64,000 nucleotides of DNA from Thermophilibacter immobilis (GCF_015277515.1 NZ_CP063767.1:1488001-1552000); one strand, 5' to 3'; counted from the stretch's first letter, positions 25,531-33,511 are shown. Numbers and translations are program-made. The notes: generated by a model from the letters alone, not told the origin.

Positions 25531-25856
25531 TAGTCAATAGCCTCCAATACTTCGTCCACGACCGAAAGTGCGGTCTCCAGGGTCATGACCTCATTGGTCT
25601 TGCAGCTCAACGTGGGAATGGGCTCAAAGCGCTCCTTGTCCTTGATCTTCACGTCGGCTGCTATGATGGCCGCGTCCGCGCGGGCAAGGTCCTCGTCGGT
25701 GATGACGTTTTCGGCTCCGGTGGCACCCTGAGTCTCGATCTTGGCCTCGCACCCCCGCCTCTCGAGAGCCGTGGCGAGAGACTCAGCGGCCATGAAGGTG
25801 TGCGCAATGCCGATCTGGCATGCGGTCACGCCGACGATGAACTTCTTTCCTGCCAT
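25530..25856 (-). CDS. PTS fructose-type EIIB component
   Basis: A 108-residue phosphotransfer protein, starting MAGKKFIVGVTACQIGIAH (25856) behind GAGGAGGAAAA. The phosphorylated Cys is in 'TACQIGIAHTFMAAE'; the usual loop is T-A-C-P-T-G-I-A-H, so Gln-Ile replaces Pro-Thr after the Cys. 'KIETQGATGAENVITDEDL' and 'ADAAIIAADVKI' are standard. It is the first gene of the long minus-strand operon, with the AT-rich region 25857-26208 as its promoter. Confidence 0.92.
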   Translation of the reverse strand: MAGKKFIVGVTACQIGIAHTFMAAESLATALERRGCEAKIETQGATGAENVITDEDLARADAAIIAADVKIKDKERFEPIPTLSCKTNEVMTLETALSVVDEVLEAID

Positions 25857-26208
25857 TTTTCCTCCTCTCCTCTTACTCGAATCTACCGAAGATGACCCCT
25901 CCTGACCCATCTTTGGGTTTCTACTGTCGTGGGGGTCTATGGAATTCATCATATTTACTCCACAGTCATTTTGAGATAGAAACTGTCTTATGTAGATGTA
26001 TCCATATTTTACACACTTTTTGTTCTTTTTTAGTTCGATTAGACTGAGAAAAGTATCTTTGTACAAACTCTTTTTCTTCATACCATCATACTTTCTTCAT
26101 ATAAGTGCAGAGATGATTTTGTCTCCCCCTCTCTTAGCTATGATGCAGGGGACAATGCCCACAGAGAAGGACAAGCGCTCGACGCTTTTTTAGAAGAGAG
26201 GGGCCCAC
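25857..26208. promoter_or_regulatory. AT-rich divergent control region
   Basis: 352 bp without a gene, much more AT-rich than the surroundings, between the divergent PTS operon and the 26.2-kb gene. It includes the perfect palindrome TTTGTACAAA (26058-26067). On the minus strand a TTGTAC, 17 bp and TCTAAT arrangement could be the PTS promoter, overlapping that palindrome. Operator function is inferred from position and symmetry only. Confidence 0.45.
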
Positions 26209-26772
26209 GTGTCTCAGACAGCCGCCACGCAGAGATTCTCGGTCACAAACAACGTCGTTCTGCTCATCATTTACACGTTCATGGGCGCCTGCCTGCTTGT
26301 GGCATCCATCCTCGCCCTGACCCAGCCGCTCCCCTACGCCGAGAACCCCCTGCTCATGAAGGTTACGATGGGCTGGCTCGGATTCCCCCTTGCCGTAGCG
26401 CTCATCGCGCTCAATGTGCGCAAGATACTAACGCGCCGCGACGCAATCGTGGTGGACGAGCGCGGCATCACTGACCACACCGGTGGTATGGCCCCTGGCT
26501 TCATCTCCTGGGACGACCTTGAGGAGGTCTTCCTCCTCAAGCTCAAGGACGATACCTACCTATGCGCGGTTCCTCGTGACTACAACGCTTGGTGCACCCA
26601 GCTCAGCACGCGTCAGAGGCGTCTCGCGCAGGCCAACGTCGACGCCGGCTTCGCCCCTATCCGCATACAGTTCAAGAAGGTCACGGACACCTACACCGCC
26701 CAGGACGGGCTCTGTGCCGTGCGGCGCTTCCACCCCGAGAAGGTCACCCGCGTCCGCAAGCCAAAGTACTAA
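26209..26772 (+). CDS. Membrane-anchored PH-like protein, STM3941-like family
   Basis: A 187-residue protein with a GTG start behind AGAGAGGGG. Two hydrophobic segments (about residues 15-40 and 52-70) form a membrane hairpin, followed by a soluble beta-rich part beginning 'RDAIVVDERGITDHTG' and 'ISWDDLEEVFLLKLKDDTYLCAVPRD'. This layout of a two-helix anchor plus PH-like barrel, with an I-x-W-x-D/E-I sequence, resembles the STM3941 family of unknown function. It is the first of four plus-strand genes divergent from the PTS operon; the next begins 17 bp after its stop. No function is assigned. Confidence 0.6.
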   Translation: MSQTAATQRFSVTNNVVLLIIYTFMGACLLVASILALTQPLPYAENPLLMKVTMGWLGFPLAVALIALNVRKILTRRDAIVVDERGITDHTGGMAPGFISWDDLEEVFLLKLKDDTYLCAVPRDYNAWCTQLSTRQRRLAQANVDAGFAPIRIQFKKVTDTYTAQDGLCAVRRFHPEKVTRVRKPKY

Positions 26773-26789
26773 GGAGGAGCCGCCGATCC

Positions 26790-27716
26790 ATGCTCGACGT
26801 CATCGTCAAGGTCCTTTCGTTCGTCGTCATCATCTTCGTGGGCGTCGGTGCCGCGCGTAGCTCCGCATTTGGAGACAGCGCCGGCAGGCTCGTCTCGCGC
26901 ATTGTCTTCAACCTCACCCTTCCGGCCGCGATTGTGCGTGCCTTCCAGACCACTGAGCTCGAGCCAGCCCTCTTGGGTCTCATCGTCCTCGGCTTTCTCG
27001 CGAATGCCCTTCCATTCTTCTTCTCCCTCATCGTCTACCGGAAAAAGCCCCGTGAAGAGCGCGTCATCCAGCAGGCCAATGTTTCAGGCCTCAATATTGG
27101 CTGCTTCGCCCTATCCTTTGTGCAGGCGTTCTTTCCCGTCTCGGGCGTGGTTGCCACTTGCCTGTTCGATGCGGGGAATTCCCTCATGAGCACGGGTGGC
27201 ACCTGGGCGCTCATGCGCGCGGTCGTCCTCGACGCAGACGACACCTCAACACACGAGCGCATGGGCGTCTTCGCGCGCACGCTGTTCTCCTCCGTGCCGT
27301 TCGACTGCTACCTCGTGCTCATCGCCTTGGGCCTCGGAGAAGTCCGTTTGCCCCCCCAGTTCATCACCCTCATCGACCCAATCGCAAGCGCAAATTCCTT
27401 CCTGTCTTTGTTCATGATTGGACTTATGATTAGATTCTCCCTTGACGGGAGGAAGGCCGTCGAGCTCGTGAGGCTCCTTGGCTGGCGTTTTGCCTTTGCG
27501 ACGGTCCTCTCGCTGGCCACCGTGTTCGTGCTTCCTCTCGACGCAGGAGTCCGCCAGGTCGTCGCCGTCCTCGCATGGGCCCCCGCCGCGTCGACTGGTC
27601 CACTCTATACGCTGTGGGCCGGCGGGGACGAGGGACTCGCGGGCATGGCAAATGCACTGACCGTTCTCGTGGGGATAGTCGTCATGACCTCCCTCGTGCT
27701 CGTGATGGGAGTCTAG
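26790..27716 (+). CDS. AEC family (auxin-efflux-carrier-like) transporter
   Basis: A 308-residue integral membrane protein with about ten hydrophobic helices, starting MLDVIVKVLSFVVIIFVG behind AAGGAGGAG. 'LVSRIVFNLTLPAAIVRAFQ' is the hallmark crossover region after the first two helices, and 'SGLNIGCFALSFVQAFFPVSGVVATCLFDAGNSLM' is the second conserved region. The C-terminal half repeats the fold ('VRQVVAVLAWAPAASTGPLYTLWAGGDEGLAGMANALTVLVG'). Bacterial AEC proteins move small carboxylates such as malate or lactate. The next gene starts within 3 bp of its stop, so they are coupled. Confidence 0.85.
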   Translation: MLDVIVKVLSFVVIIFVGVGAARSSAFGDSAGRLVSRIVFNLTLPAAIVRAFQTTELEPALLGLIVLGFLANALPFFFSLIVYRKKPREERVIQQANVSGLNIGCFALSFVQAFFPVSGVVATCLFDAGNSLMSTGGTWALMRAVVLDADDTSTHERMGVFARTLFSSVPFDCYLVLIALGLGEVRLPPQFITLIDPIASANSFLSLFMIGLMIRFSLDGRKAVELVRLLGWRFAFATVLSLATVFVLPLDAGVRQVVAVLAWAPAASTGPLYTLWAGGDEGLAGMANALTVLVGIVVMTSLVLVMGV

Positions 27717-27718
27717 GT

Positions 27719-28723
27719 GTGAACATCCTTTGCTTCGGAGAGCCCCTCGTAAGGCTCGCAACCGTTGCGCACGAGCGTCTCGACGAGGCGCGCAGTCTTG
27801 ACATCTCCTACAGCGGCGCCGAGACGGTCGTGGCCATAACCCTCGCCCAGCAGGGTGAGAGCGTCTCTTTTGCATCGAAGGTATCAAGCAACCACCTGGG
27901 CACCAATGCCCTCATGAACCTCTCTCGCTACGGGGTGGACACCTCGCGCGTCATCCGCTCGGACGATCGGATGGGCATTTACTACAGTGAGCGGGGTCTC
28001 TCCATTCGCCCAACCGTCGTCACGTACGATCGCTCGGGCACCGCGATGGCCAATGCCCATCACGCCGACTTTGACTGGGATCACATGCTCAACGGCATCG
28101 AGGCGTTCTTCTTCTCGGGAGTCGTGCCCGCCATCTCCGGAGAGATGTACCAAACCTGTCTCGAGGGGCTCAGGGCCTGCAAGGGGCGCGGTATCCACAC
28201 GGTCATGGATCTCAACTACCGCGAGACGATGTGGCCCTCGCGCGAGGCGGCGCACGAACAGATCGGATCACTGCTCCCCTACGTCGACCAGCTCATCGCC
28301 TCAGAGGACGACATCCTCTCCTACGAGGGAGGCCACGTCGACGAGACCGAGCTCTTCGACTACTGCCTGTCATGGGCCCACGGCATGATGGTCGATCACG
28401 CCTTGCAGTCACTGTGCTTCGTCGTCCGCCAGATCGACCGCTACGACGTCGCCTCCATTCGCAGTGCCATCGTGACGCACAAGGAGACCTTTCTCTCTCG
28501 TCTGCAGCAGGTCGCCGTTGCCGACATCTCAAGCAGCGGTAGCGTCTTTGCCGCCGCAATCGTGCACGGTGACGCTTGCCACTGGGACCGCCAGTTCACC
28601 GTGGACTACGCAACGATGTCAAGCGCGTTCAAGGCTACGGTCTACGGGGACTTCACCTCGGCGAGCGAGACCGAAATCGCATCCCTGCTCGCAGCAGGGG
28701 CGAAGCCGAACATCCGTCAGTAG
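27719..28723 (+). CDS. PfkB-fold carbohydrate kinase-like protein lacking the catalytic Asp
   Basis: A 334-residue protein of the ribokinase/PfkB fold, nearest in layout to 2-keto-3-deoxygluconate kinases: N-terminal 'NILCFGEPLVRLA', 'LDISYSGAETVVAITLAQQGESVSFASKVSSNHLGTNALMNLSRYGVDTS', 'GIYYSERG', and 'VMDLNYRETMW'. The decisive C-terminal motif, normally D-T-T-G-A-G-D with Asp as the base, reads 'DISSSGSVFAAAIV', so the Asp is Ser and the anion-hole glycines are lost. The ATP-binding 'V-T-L-G-x-x-G' strand is also not recognisable. It is therefore probably not an active kinase. The GTG start (27719) is coupled to the AEC gene. Confidence 0.8.
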   Translation: MNILCFGEPLVRLATVAHERLDEARSLDISYSGAETVVAITLAQQGESVSFASKVSSNHLGTNALMNLSRYGVDTSRVIRSDDRMGIYYSERGLSIRPTVVTYDRSGTAMANAHHADFDWDHMLNGIEAFFFSGVVPAISGEMYQTCLEGLRACKGRGIHTVMDLNYRETMWPSREAAHEQIGSLLPYVDQLIASEDDILSYEGGHVDETELFDYCLSWAHGMMVDHALQSLCFVVRQIDRYDVASIRSAIVTHKETFLSRLQQVAVADISSSGSVFAAAIVHGDACHWDRQFTVDYATMSSAFKATVYGDFTSASETEIASLLAAGAKPNIRQ

Positions 28724-28735
28724 GTGGGAGACCCC

Positions 28736-29122
28736 ATGAACGAGAGTCATGAGCTAGAAACCGCCGCCGAGCTTTTGCTCGGACACGTCCTGCCCAAGCC
28801 GGGCACGCTTGTGTTGGACGCGGACGGGCTGGAGTTCATTGCCGACGAGGGTGCCATGCACGAACGGCTGGCTTGGGGCGAGCTTGCACAGGTCCGCTGC
28901 GACATCTTCCGAGGGCGCATACGCTCCATCGAGTTTCATGACGCCACGGGGCGCGTCACCCTCTACGCCGCAGACGATGGCGTGGGCGTCCTGCGCGCGA
29001 TCGCCGCCCACGCGGGACGCGACAAGATTGTCTCCATCAACGACGAGGCGATGCAGGCCCCCAGCCTGCTTAATCGCCTCCGTGCGTGGCGCGGCGGGAG
29101 CACGACACATACGAACGCGTAG
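28736..29122 (+). CDS. DUF956-like (ManO-type) protein
   Basis: 128 residues starting MNESHELETAAELLLG, 12 bp after the PfkB-like gene, behind AGGTGGGAG. The middle reads as a small PH-like barrel: 'PGTLVLDADGLEFIADEGAMHERLAWGELAQVRCDIFRGRIRSIEF' then 'VTLYAADDGVGVLRAIAAHAGRDKI'. This resembles DUF956 proteins, which are usually encoded in mannose-family PTS operons and have a poorly defined regulatory role. The assignment is tentative. Here the mannose-type PTS is 29 kb away, and the gene closes the four-gene plus-strand group. Confidence 0.55.
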   Translation: MNESHELETAAELLLGHVLPKPGTLVLDADGLEFIADEGAMHERLAWGELAQVRCDIFRGRIRSIEFHDATGRVTLYAADDGVGVLRAIAAHAGRDKIVSINDEAMQAPSLLNRLRAWRGGSTTHTNA

Positions 29123-29132
29123 CGTACGGACC

Positions 29133-29242
29133 CGCTCACGAATCGAGGGCTATGGCACGACTGGGTCCCTTGGGGCGTGCCGCAGCCCTCTATGTATGCG
29201 CAAAGCGTCGGCGCACGTGCCCTGGGTCCGGATTCGTAAGCG
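29133..29242. other. Structured 110-bp inverted-repeat element between convergent genes
   Basis: Outer arms CGCTCACGAATC (29133-29144) and GATTCGTAAGCG (29231-29242) pair at 11 of 12 positions. Nested inside, GAGGGCT and AGCCCTC enclose GGCACG and CGTGCC, giving a branched foldback. It lies between the DUF956-like gene and the end of ruvB, so it may be a bidirectional terminator, a small RNA, or a diverged relative of the element family described at copies A-E. The core motif of that family is not clearly present. Confidence 0.5.
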
Positions 29243-29296
29243 AGCCACAGCACGCCTTCATGTGCACCCCCTGCGTGCCCCGCGCGCCTGCGCCGC

Positions 29297-30361
29297 CTAG
29301 CGCGTGGGAGGCTCCAGGCCCAGGTGATCGAAGGCAGCCAGGGTGGCCTGGCGACCCTGGGGCGTGCGCACGATGAGCCCGCGCTGCAGGAGGTAGGGCT
29401 CGTAGACGTCCTCTAACGTCGAGGGGTCCTCCGAGACCGCGCTCGCGACCGTGGTGAGGCCCACGGGACGCCCCCTGAAGGTTCGACAGAGGGACGTGAG
29501 GATGCGCACGTCCATGGTGTCCAGCCCCAGAGCGTCGATCTCGAAGAACTCGAGGGCCTCGGCGGCGACCTCGGCGCTGATGGACCCCGTGGCCTTGACC
29601 TGGGCGTAGTCGCGCACACGCTTGAGCAGGCGGTTGGCCAGGCGGGGAGTCCCCCGCGAGCGCGAGGCGATCTCGGCCGCGCCCTGGGCGTCAATCTGGA
29701 CGTCCAGAATCTGTGCCGAGCGCCCCACGATGACCGCGAGCTCCTCAGGCGTGTAGTAGTCCAGGCGATACGAGATCCCAAAGCGGTCTCGCAGGGGCCC
29801 CGTGAGCAGGCCGGTCCTCGTGGTGGCCCCCACGAGGGTGAAGCGCGGCACGTCGATTCTGATGGAGCGCGCCGCCGGGCCCTTGCCGATCACGATGTCC
29901 AGGAAGAAGTCCTCCATGGCGGGATAGAGGATCTCCTCGATCTGGTGATTCAGGCGATGAATCTCGTCCACGAACAGGACGTCGCCCTCCTCGAGGTTGG
30001 TGAGGATGGCCGCGAGGTCGCCGGCGCGCTCGATTGCGGGCCCGGAGGTCGTGTGCATCTTGGCCCCCATCTCGTTGGCCACGATGCCGGCGAGCGTGGT
30101 CTTGCCCAGCCCCGGGGGCCCCGAGAAGATCACGTGGTCGAGCGCCTCGCCGCGGTCGCGGGCGGCCTGGATGAGCACGCGCAGGTTCTCGCGGACGCGC
30201 TCCTGGCCGATGTAGTCGTCGAGCGTGTGCGGCCTCAGGGTGCGGTCCTGGTCGAGGTCGTCGGACGTGAGGTCTCCGGACACCTCGCGCGCGGTCGAGC
30301 GACCCGCCGCGGGGGCGGGATTGGGTACGCCGAAGAGGTCCTTCTCGCCCGCCTCCCACAT
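29297..30361 (-). CDS. ruvB: Holliday junction DNA helicase RuvB
   Basis: Hexameric AAA+ motor that drives branch migration with RuvA. It has 354 residues. Motifs: '[18 protein letters not shown]', Walker A 'GPPGLGKTT' (81-89), Walker B '[11 protein letters not shown]', sensor '[21 protein letters not shown]', arginine-finger region and C-terminal winged helix '[43 protein letters not shown]'. About 35 residues precede the core. The ATG overlaps the ruvA stop (TGATG). It is the third gene of ruvCAB. Confidence 0.98.
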   Translation of the reverse strand: MWEAGEKDLFGVPNPAPAAGRSTAREVSGDLTSDDLDQDRTLRPHTLDDYIGQERVRENLRVLIQAARDRGEALDHVIFSGPPGLGKTTLAGIVANEMGAKMHTTSGPAIERAGDLAAILTNLEEGDVLFVDEIHRLNHQIEEILYPAMEDFFLDIVIGKGPAARSIRIDVPRFTLVGATTRTGLLTGPLRDRFGISYRLDYYTPEELAVIVGRSAQILDVQIDAQGAAEIASRSRGTPRLANRLLKRVRDYAQVKATGSISAEVAAEALEFFEIDALGLDTMDVRILTSLCRTFRGRPVGLTTVASAVSEDPSTLEDVYEPYLLQRGLIVRTPQGRQATLAAFDHLGLEPPTR

Positions 30362-30993
30362 CAGCGACCACTCCCCAGACGGCGCAGCGCGTAGGCGAGG
30401 ACCTGCTCGATCGTGGTGGCGCCCGCCTCGTCATGGCCCTCGAGGGCGAGCTCGGCCTCGGGGGAGGTGAAGCCCATGGAGAGCAGGGCCTCGGTGGCCT
30501 CGGCCGTGGCCCCTGAGGCACCCGAAGCCAGGGGCAGCGAGGCCGCACCCGGTTCGGAGAGGCCCACAAGGCCCCTGAGCTCGACGTTTTTGGAGAAGAC
30601 GTCCGAGAGCTCCACGAGCAGCCGGCTCGCCTTCTTGCGGCCGACGCCAGGTACCTGCGCCATGCGCGTCGCGTCCTGGGCGCTCACGACCTGGGCCAGC
30701 ACCGCGGGCGAGAAGGTGGACAGGACCGAGAGCGCAAGCTTGGGTCCCACGCCCGAGATGGCGCGAAGCTGGTCAAAGAGGGCGCGCTCGTCGCGCGTGG
30801 CAAATCCGTAGAGCTCCATCGCGTCCTCGCGCACGATCATGCGGGTGAGGACGGTGACGCCGGCCTCGCCCACGTGCGGCAGAGCCGCTGCCGTGGTCGA
30901 CGAGACGCCGAGCTCGTAGCCCACGCCTCCCACGTCGACCACCACACGCGCGGGCAGCACCTCGACGAGCGTGCCGGTCAGCTGGACTATCAC
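30361..30993 (-). CDS. ruvA: Holliday junction DNA helicase RuvA
   Basis: Tetrameric junction-binding subunit. The 210-residue product begins at a GTG (30993) with AAAGGAGGG upstream; GTGA overlaps the ruvC stop. N-terminal OB domain '[28 protein letters not shown]', paired helix-hairpin-helix motifs '[15 protein letters not shown]' and '[16 protein letters not shown]', and C-terminal RuvB-binding domain '[20 protein letters not shown]' are all visible. Confidence 0.97.
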   Translation of the reverse strand: MIVQLTGTLVEVLPARVVVDVGGVGYELGVSSTTAAALPHVGEAGVTVLTRMIVREDAMELYGFATRDERALFDQLRAISGVGPKLALSVLSTFSPAVLAQVVSAQDATRMAQVPGVGRKKASRLLVELSDVFSKNVELRGLVGLSEPGAASLPLASGASGATAEATEALLSMGFTSPEAELALEGHDEAGATTIEQVLAYALRRLGSGR

Positions 30994-31496
30994 GAGAGCG
31001 CCCTCCTTTCCTTGCCGAGCCGCTCGGTCCTGGAGACGTTGGCATGGCACACCGCGGCCGCCAGAGCATCGGCGGCGTGATCGGGATGCGGCTCGTGGTC
31101 CAGGGCGAGAATGTTCTTCACCATGTATGTGACCTGATGCTTGTCGGCCGCGCCCGTGCCCACGACGGCCTGCTTGATCTGCATGGGCGTGTACTCCCCC
31201 ACCGAGAGGCCAGCCGTCGAGCATGCCACGATGGCCGCTCCGCGCGCCTGGGCCGTGGCGATGGCGGACTTGGTGTTCTCGCCGAAGTAGATGCCCTCAA
31301 TGGAGAGCTCGGTGGGGCCGTACTTCTCGATCACGCGCCTGAGCTCCGTGTAGATTCTTCCCAGGCGCAGGTCGATGGACTCGTGTGCCTGGGTGACCAC
31401 GCAGCCGTACGACCGCGCCCTACAGACGGGACCGCGCGTCTCGACGACGCCCCAGCCCGTGTGGGCGAGTCCCGGATCTATGCCAAGGATGACCAT
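30990..31496 (-). CDS. ruvC: Crossover junction endodeoxyribonuclease RuvC
   Basis: Resolves Holliday junctions. It has 168 residues, starting MVILGIDPGLAHTGWG, with catalytic Asp7, Glu67 in 'LSIEGIYFGENTKSA', and the Asp pair in 'PHPDHAADALAAAVCHA'. 'YTPMQIKQAVVGTGAADKHQV' is the DNA-contacting block. It is the first gene of ruvCAB, with a perfect SOS box 19-32 bp upstream of its start. Confidence 0.97.
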   Translation of the reverse strand: MVILGIDPGLAHTGWGVVETRGPVCRARSYGCVVTQAHESIDLRLGRIYTELRRVIEKYGPTELSIEGIYFGENTKSAIATAQARGAAIVACSTAGLSVGEYTPMQIKQAVVGTGAADKHQVTYMVKNILALDHEPHPDHAADALAAAVCHANVSRTERLGKERRALS

Positions 31497-31514
31497 GCGC
31501 CTTCCCCTTGAGAG

Positions 31515-31528
31515 CGAACTAATGTTCG
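31515..31528. promoter_or_regulatory. LexA (SOS) box upstream of ruvC
   Basis: CGAACTAATGTTCG, a perfect match to the Gram-positive/actinobacterial SOS consensus CGAAC-N4-GTTCG, lies 18 bp upstream of the ruvC start codon. It predicts DNA-damage induction of ruvCAB through LexA. lexA and recA are not in the window. Confidence 0.85.
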
Positions 31529-31561
31529 TTACATGGTAGCACAGGGCACGCGCGACCCACG

Positions 31562-33382
31562 TCAGTTTTCCGAGAAGGGCCCCTGCCAGAACGGCTGCGA
31601 GGAGCCTCCCGAGGACCCATGGCGGCCGCCCCCCTCCCCGGGCGCACCGGAAGACGAGAGCCCCCCGCCCAGAGAGAAGTCGCGCAGGTAGCCTAGGAGG
31701 TCGTGGACGTCCTTCTCGCGGCGATACGCGGCTGAGGCCGCGGACTCGTCGTCGTCCTCGTCGTTGGCATCCTCCTGGACGAGGGTGGAGAAGGCCTTCT
31801 CGTCAAGGCGCTCGGAGTCCTTGCGCGGGCGGTCGCGCCAGGCGAGCCCCTGCGGGCCGCGCGCCTCTGCGAGGGTCTTGGAGGACAGGGCTATCTGCAT
31901 GCCGCAGTCCGCACGCAGGGGCTCGACCGCGTGCAGGCGCTCGAGGACAGACGCGACCAGGGCGGCGTGGCCGTGCTCGGACACGATGTCGGAGAGGGAC
32001 TGCTCCCACTCGAGGTAGCTCGACAGCACGAGGTCGACGAACATCAGGCGCGTCTCCGCCGACGCTAGCTCGTCGAGGCCGGCGAGGCCCTCCGCTGGAA
32101 GCGAGACGTCCGCCTGCGCGGGAATGACCGGGGAGATCGTGTTGCGCAGGTGCGCGAGGGCCACGACGTCGGAGCGATAGAGGTCGCCCAGCGGCATGAG
32201 GCGGGCCGCCCCCACGCCAACGGGAGCCTCGAGCGCGAGCGCGGTCTTGTCCCAAGAGCCGAGCGCCAGGGCCCCGCTGTGACGCGCAAGGGCGGCGAGA
32301 CGGACCTCGGCGAGGTCGCGCGCAAGGGTGGGGTCACTCTCGCCGCGCGCGTCGGCGCGCTCGACGTTGTGCTCGGGAAGGCGCAGGTTGCGCACGAGCT
32401 CGGCCGTCGCCTCGTCGGCCTCGCGCTCCCCCGTTTGGAGGACGAGGGCGTGCACGTGCGTGGGGCCCAGCGCGTCGACGGCGAGGGTGGCCACGAGCAG
32501 GGAGCAGAGGTCAGGATCCACGAGAACGCAGACGTCGGAGCAGCCCTGCCGAGCGACCGTCTCGCGCAGCCCCAGGGTCAGCGCGCCCCAGGTCGTGAGC
32601 GGCGCGTCATAGACCTCGGGCGTGAGGGGGCTCTCGAGCGGGCCCTCTGAGGAGGGGTCCACGTCGCAGACGAGCAGGGCCTCCTCGAGGCCGGGGGCCT
32701 GCGCGGCAAGCTCCCCCCAGGGGGAGAGCACGAAGCTCGAGCCGCAGAACACCTGGTCACCGTAGCAGCCAACGGGTCCCACGCCCACGATCCAGGCACC
32801 CGTGGTCTCCGCGTCGACGGGGAAGCGCCCCTCGGCGAGCGAGGTCCCCAACGCGCTCGAGACGTCGTCGGTCGCAAATCCATAGCTGGACAAGAACACG
32901 ATGACGTCGACGTCGTAGTCATAGTCATCGTAGTCGTCGAGGTCCTCGTAGGTGAAGGCGATGCCCAGGCGCGCACCGGCGAACTCGAGCTCGGGAAGCG
33001 GGCTCGCGGCGGCGTCCTCGTCGTCGGAGGCCTCGGAGCCGGCCATGGACTCCAGGTACGCCGAGAGGCGCACGGGAACGACGTCGCCCTCTGACAGGAG
33101 CAGCGCCTCGGACATGGGAGCCCCCTCGATGTCGGAGAGCACGGGAACCAGGCAGGGGCAGGCGGCCTCCTCGGAAAGGCGCGTCAGGGACTCGGCCAGG
33201 TCCAGAAGGAACCCCTCTCGGTCCCCGAAGGCCACCGGCGTGGTACCGCACAGCGCCGGCGACGGAAAGACGACGAGGTCGGCCCCCGTGTCGGCGGCGC
33301 GGCGCGCATAGTCGACCATGCGCTCCACCGTGCGCTCGAAGTCGCCCGCACGCGTGCTCATCTGGGCAATGGCGATCTTCAT
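31562..33382 (-). CDS. NAD+ synthetase-like protein with degenerate active sites
   Basis: A 606-residue protein with the two-domain layout of glutamine-dependent NAD synthetase (nitrilase-type glutaminase plus ammonia-dependent synthetase). Homology is plain: 'MKIAIAQMSTRAGDFERTVERMVDYARRA', 'LLVATLAVDALGPTHVHALVLQ', 'LMPLGDLYRSDVVALA'. But the glutaminase Glu (V-F-P-E) is Ser ('VFPSPALCG', about residue 41), the nucleophile Cys of I-C-E-D is Tyr ('FTYEDLDDY'), the synthetase PP-loop S-G-G-x-D-S is 'DPDLCS', and G-T-x-N-K-x-E is 'GSWDKTA'. The tail is Gly/Ser-rich. It is probably not catalytic. The frame is long and intact, so it is not a simple pseudogene. Confidence 0.8.
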   Translation of the reverse strand: MKIAIAQMSTRAGDFERTVERMVDYARRAADTGADLVVFPSPALCGTTPVAFGDREGFLLDLAESLTRLSEEAACPCLVPVLSDIEGAPMSEALLLSEGDVVPVRLSAYLESMAGSEASDDEDAAASPLPELEFAGARLGIAFTYEDLDDYDDYDYDVDVIVFLSSYGFATDDVSSALGTSLAEGRFPVDAETTGAWIVGVGPVGCYGDQVFCGSSFVLSPWGELAAQAPGLEEALLVCDVDPSSEGPLESPLTPEVYDAPLTTWGALTLGLRETVARQGCSDVCVLVDPDLCSLLVATLAVDALGPTHVHALVLQTGEREADEATAELVRNLRLPEHNVERADARGESDPTLARDLAEVRLAALARHSGALALGSWDKTALALEAPVGVGAARLMPLGDLYRSDVVALAHLRNTISPVIPAQADVSLPAEGLAGLDELASAETRLMFVDLVLSSYLEWEQSLSDIVSEHGHAALVASVLERLHAVEPLRADCGMQIALSSKTLAEARGPQGLAWRDRPRKDSERLDEKAFSTLVQEDANDEDDDESAASAAYRREKDVHDLLGYLRDFSLGGGLSSSGAPGEGGGRHGSSGGSSQPFWQGPFSEN

Positions 33383-33455
33383 GGCCGTGCCTCTCTTCTT
33401 CGTCGGTACCCTATCGTTCCATGATAGCGGTCCTGCGCACCGCGCACGAATTCGT

Positions 33456-33492
33456 AAAAAGGACGGGGCCCCGGTCTCCCGAGGCCCCGTCC
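33456..33492 (-). terminator. Rho-independent terminator after the desulfoferrodoxin gene
   Basis: GGACGGGGCC (33461-33470) and GGCCCCGTCC (33483-33492) form a perfect 10-bp stem. On the minus strand it is followed directly by TTTTTACG, 20 bp after the dfx stop. Confidence 0.9.
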
Positions 33493-33511
33493 CGCGCGCA
33501 GATGCGACGAC

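Noticed and set aside
12653-25856. A butyrate-production operon
   Set aside because: Thiolase and 3-hydroxybutyryl-CoA dehydrogenase are present, but crotonase, butyryl-CoA dehydrogenase and electron-transfer flavoprotein genes are all absent.
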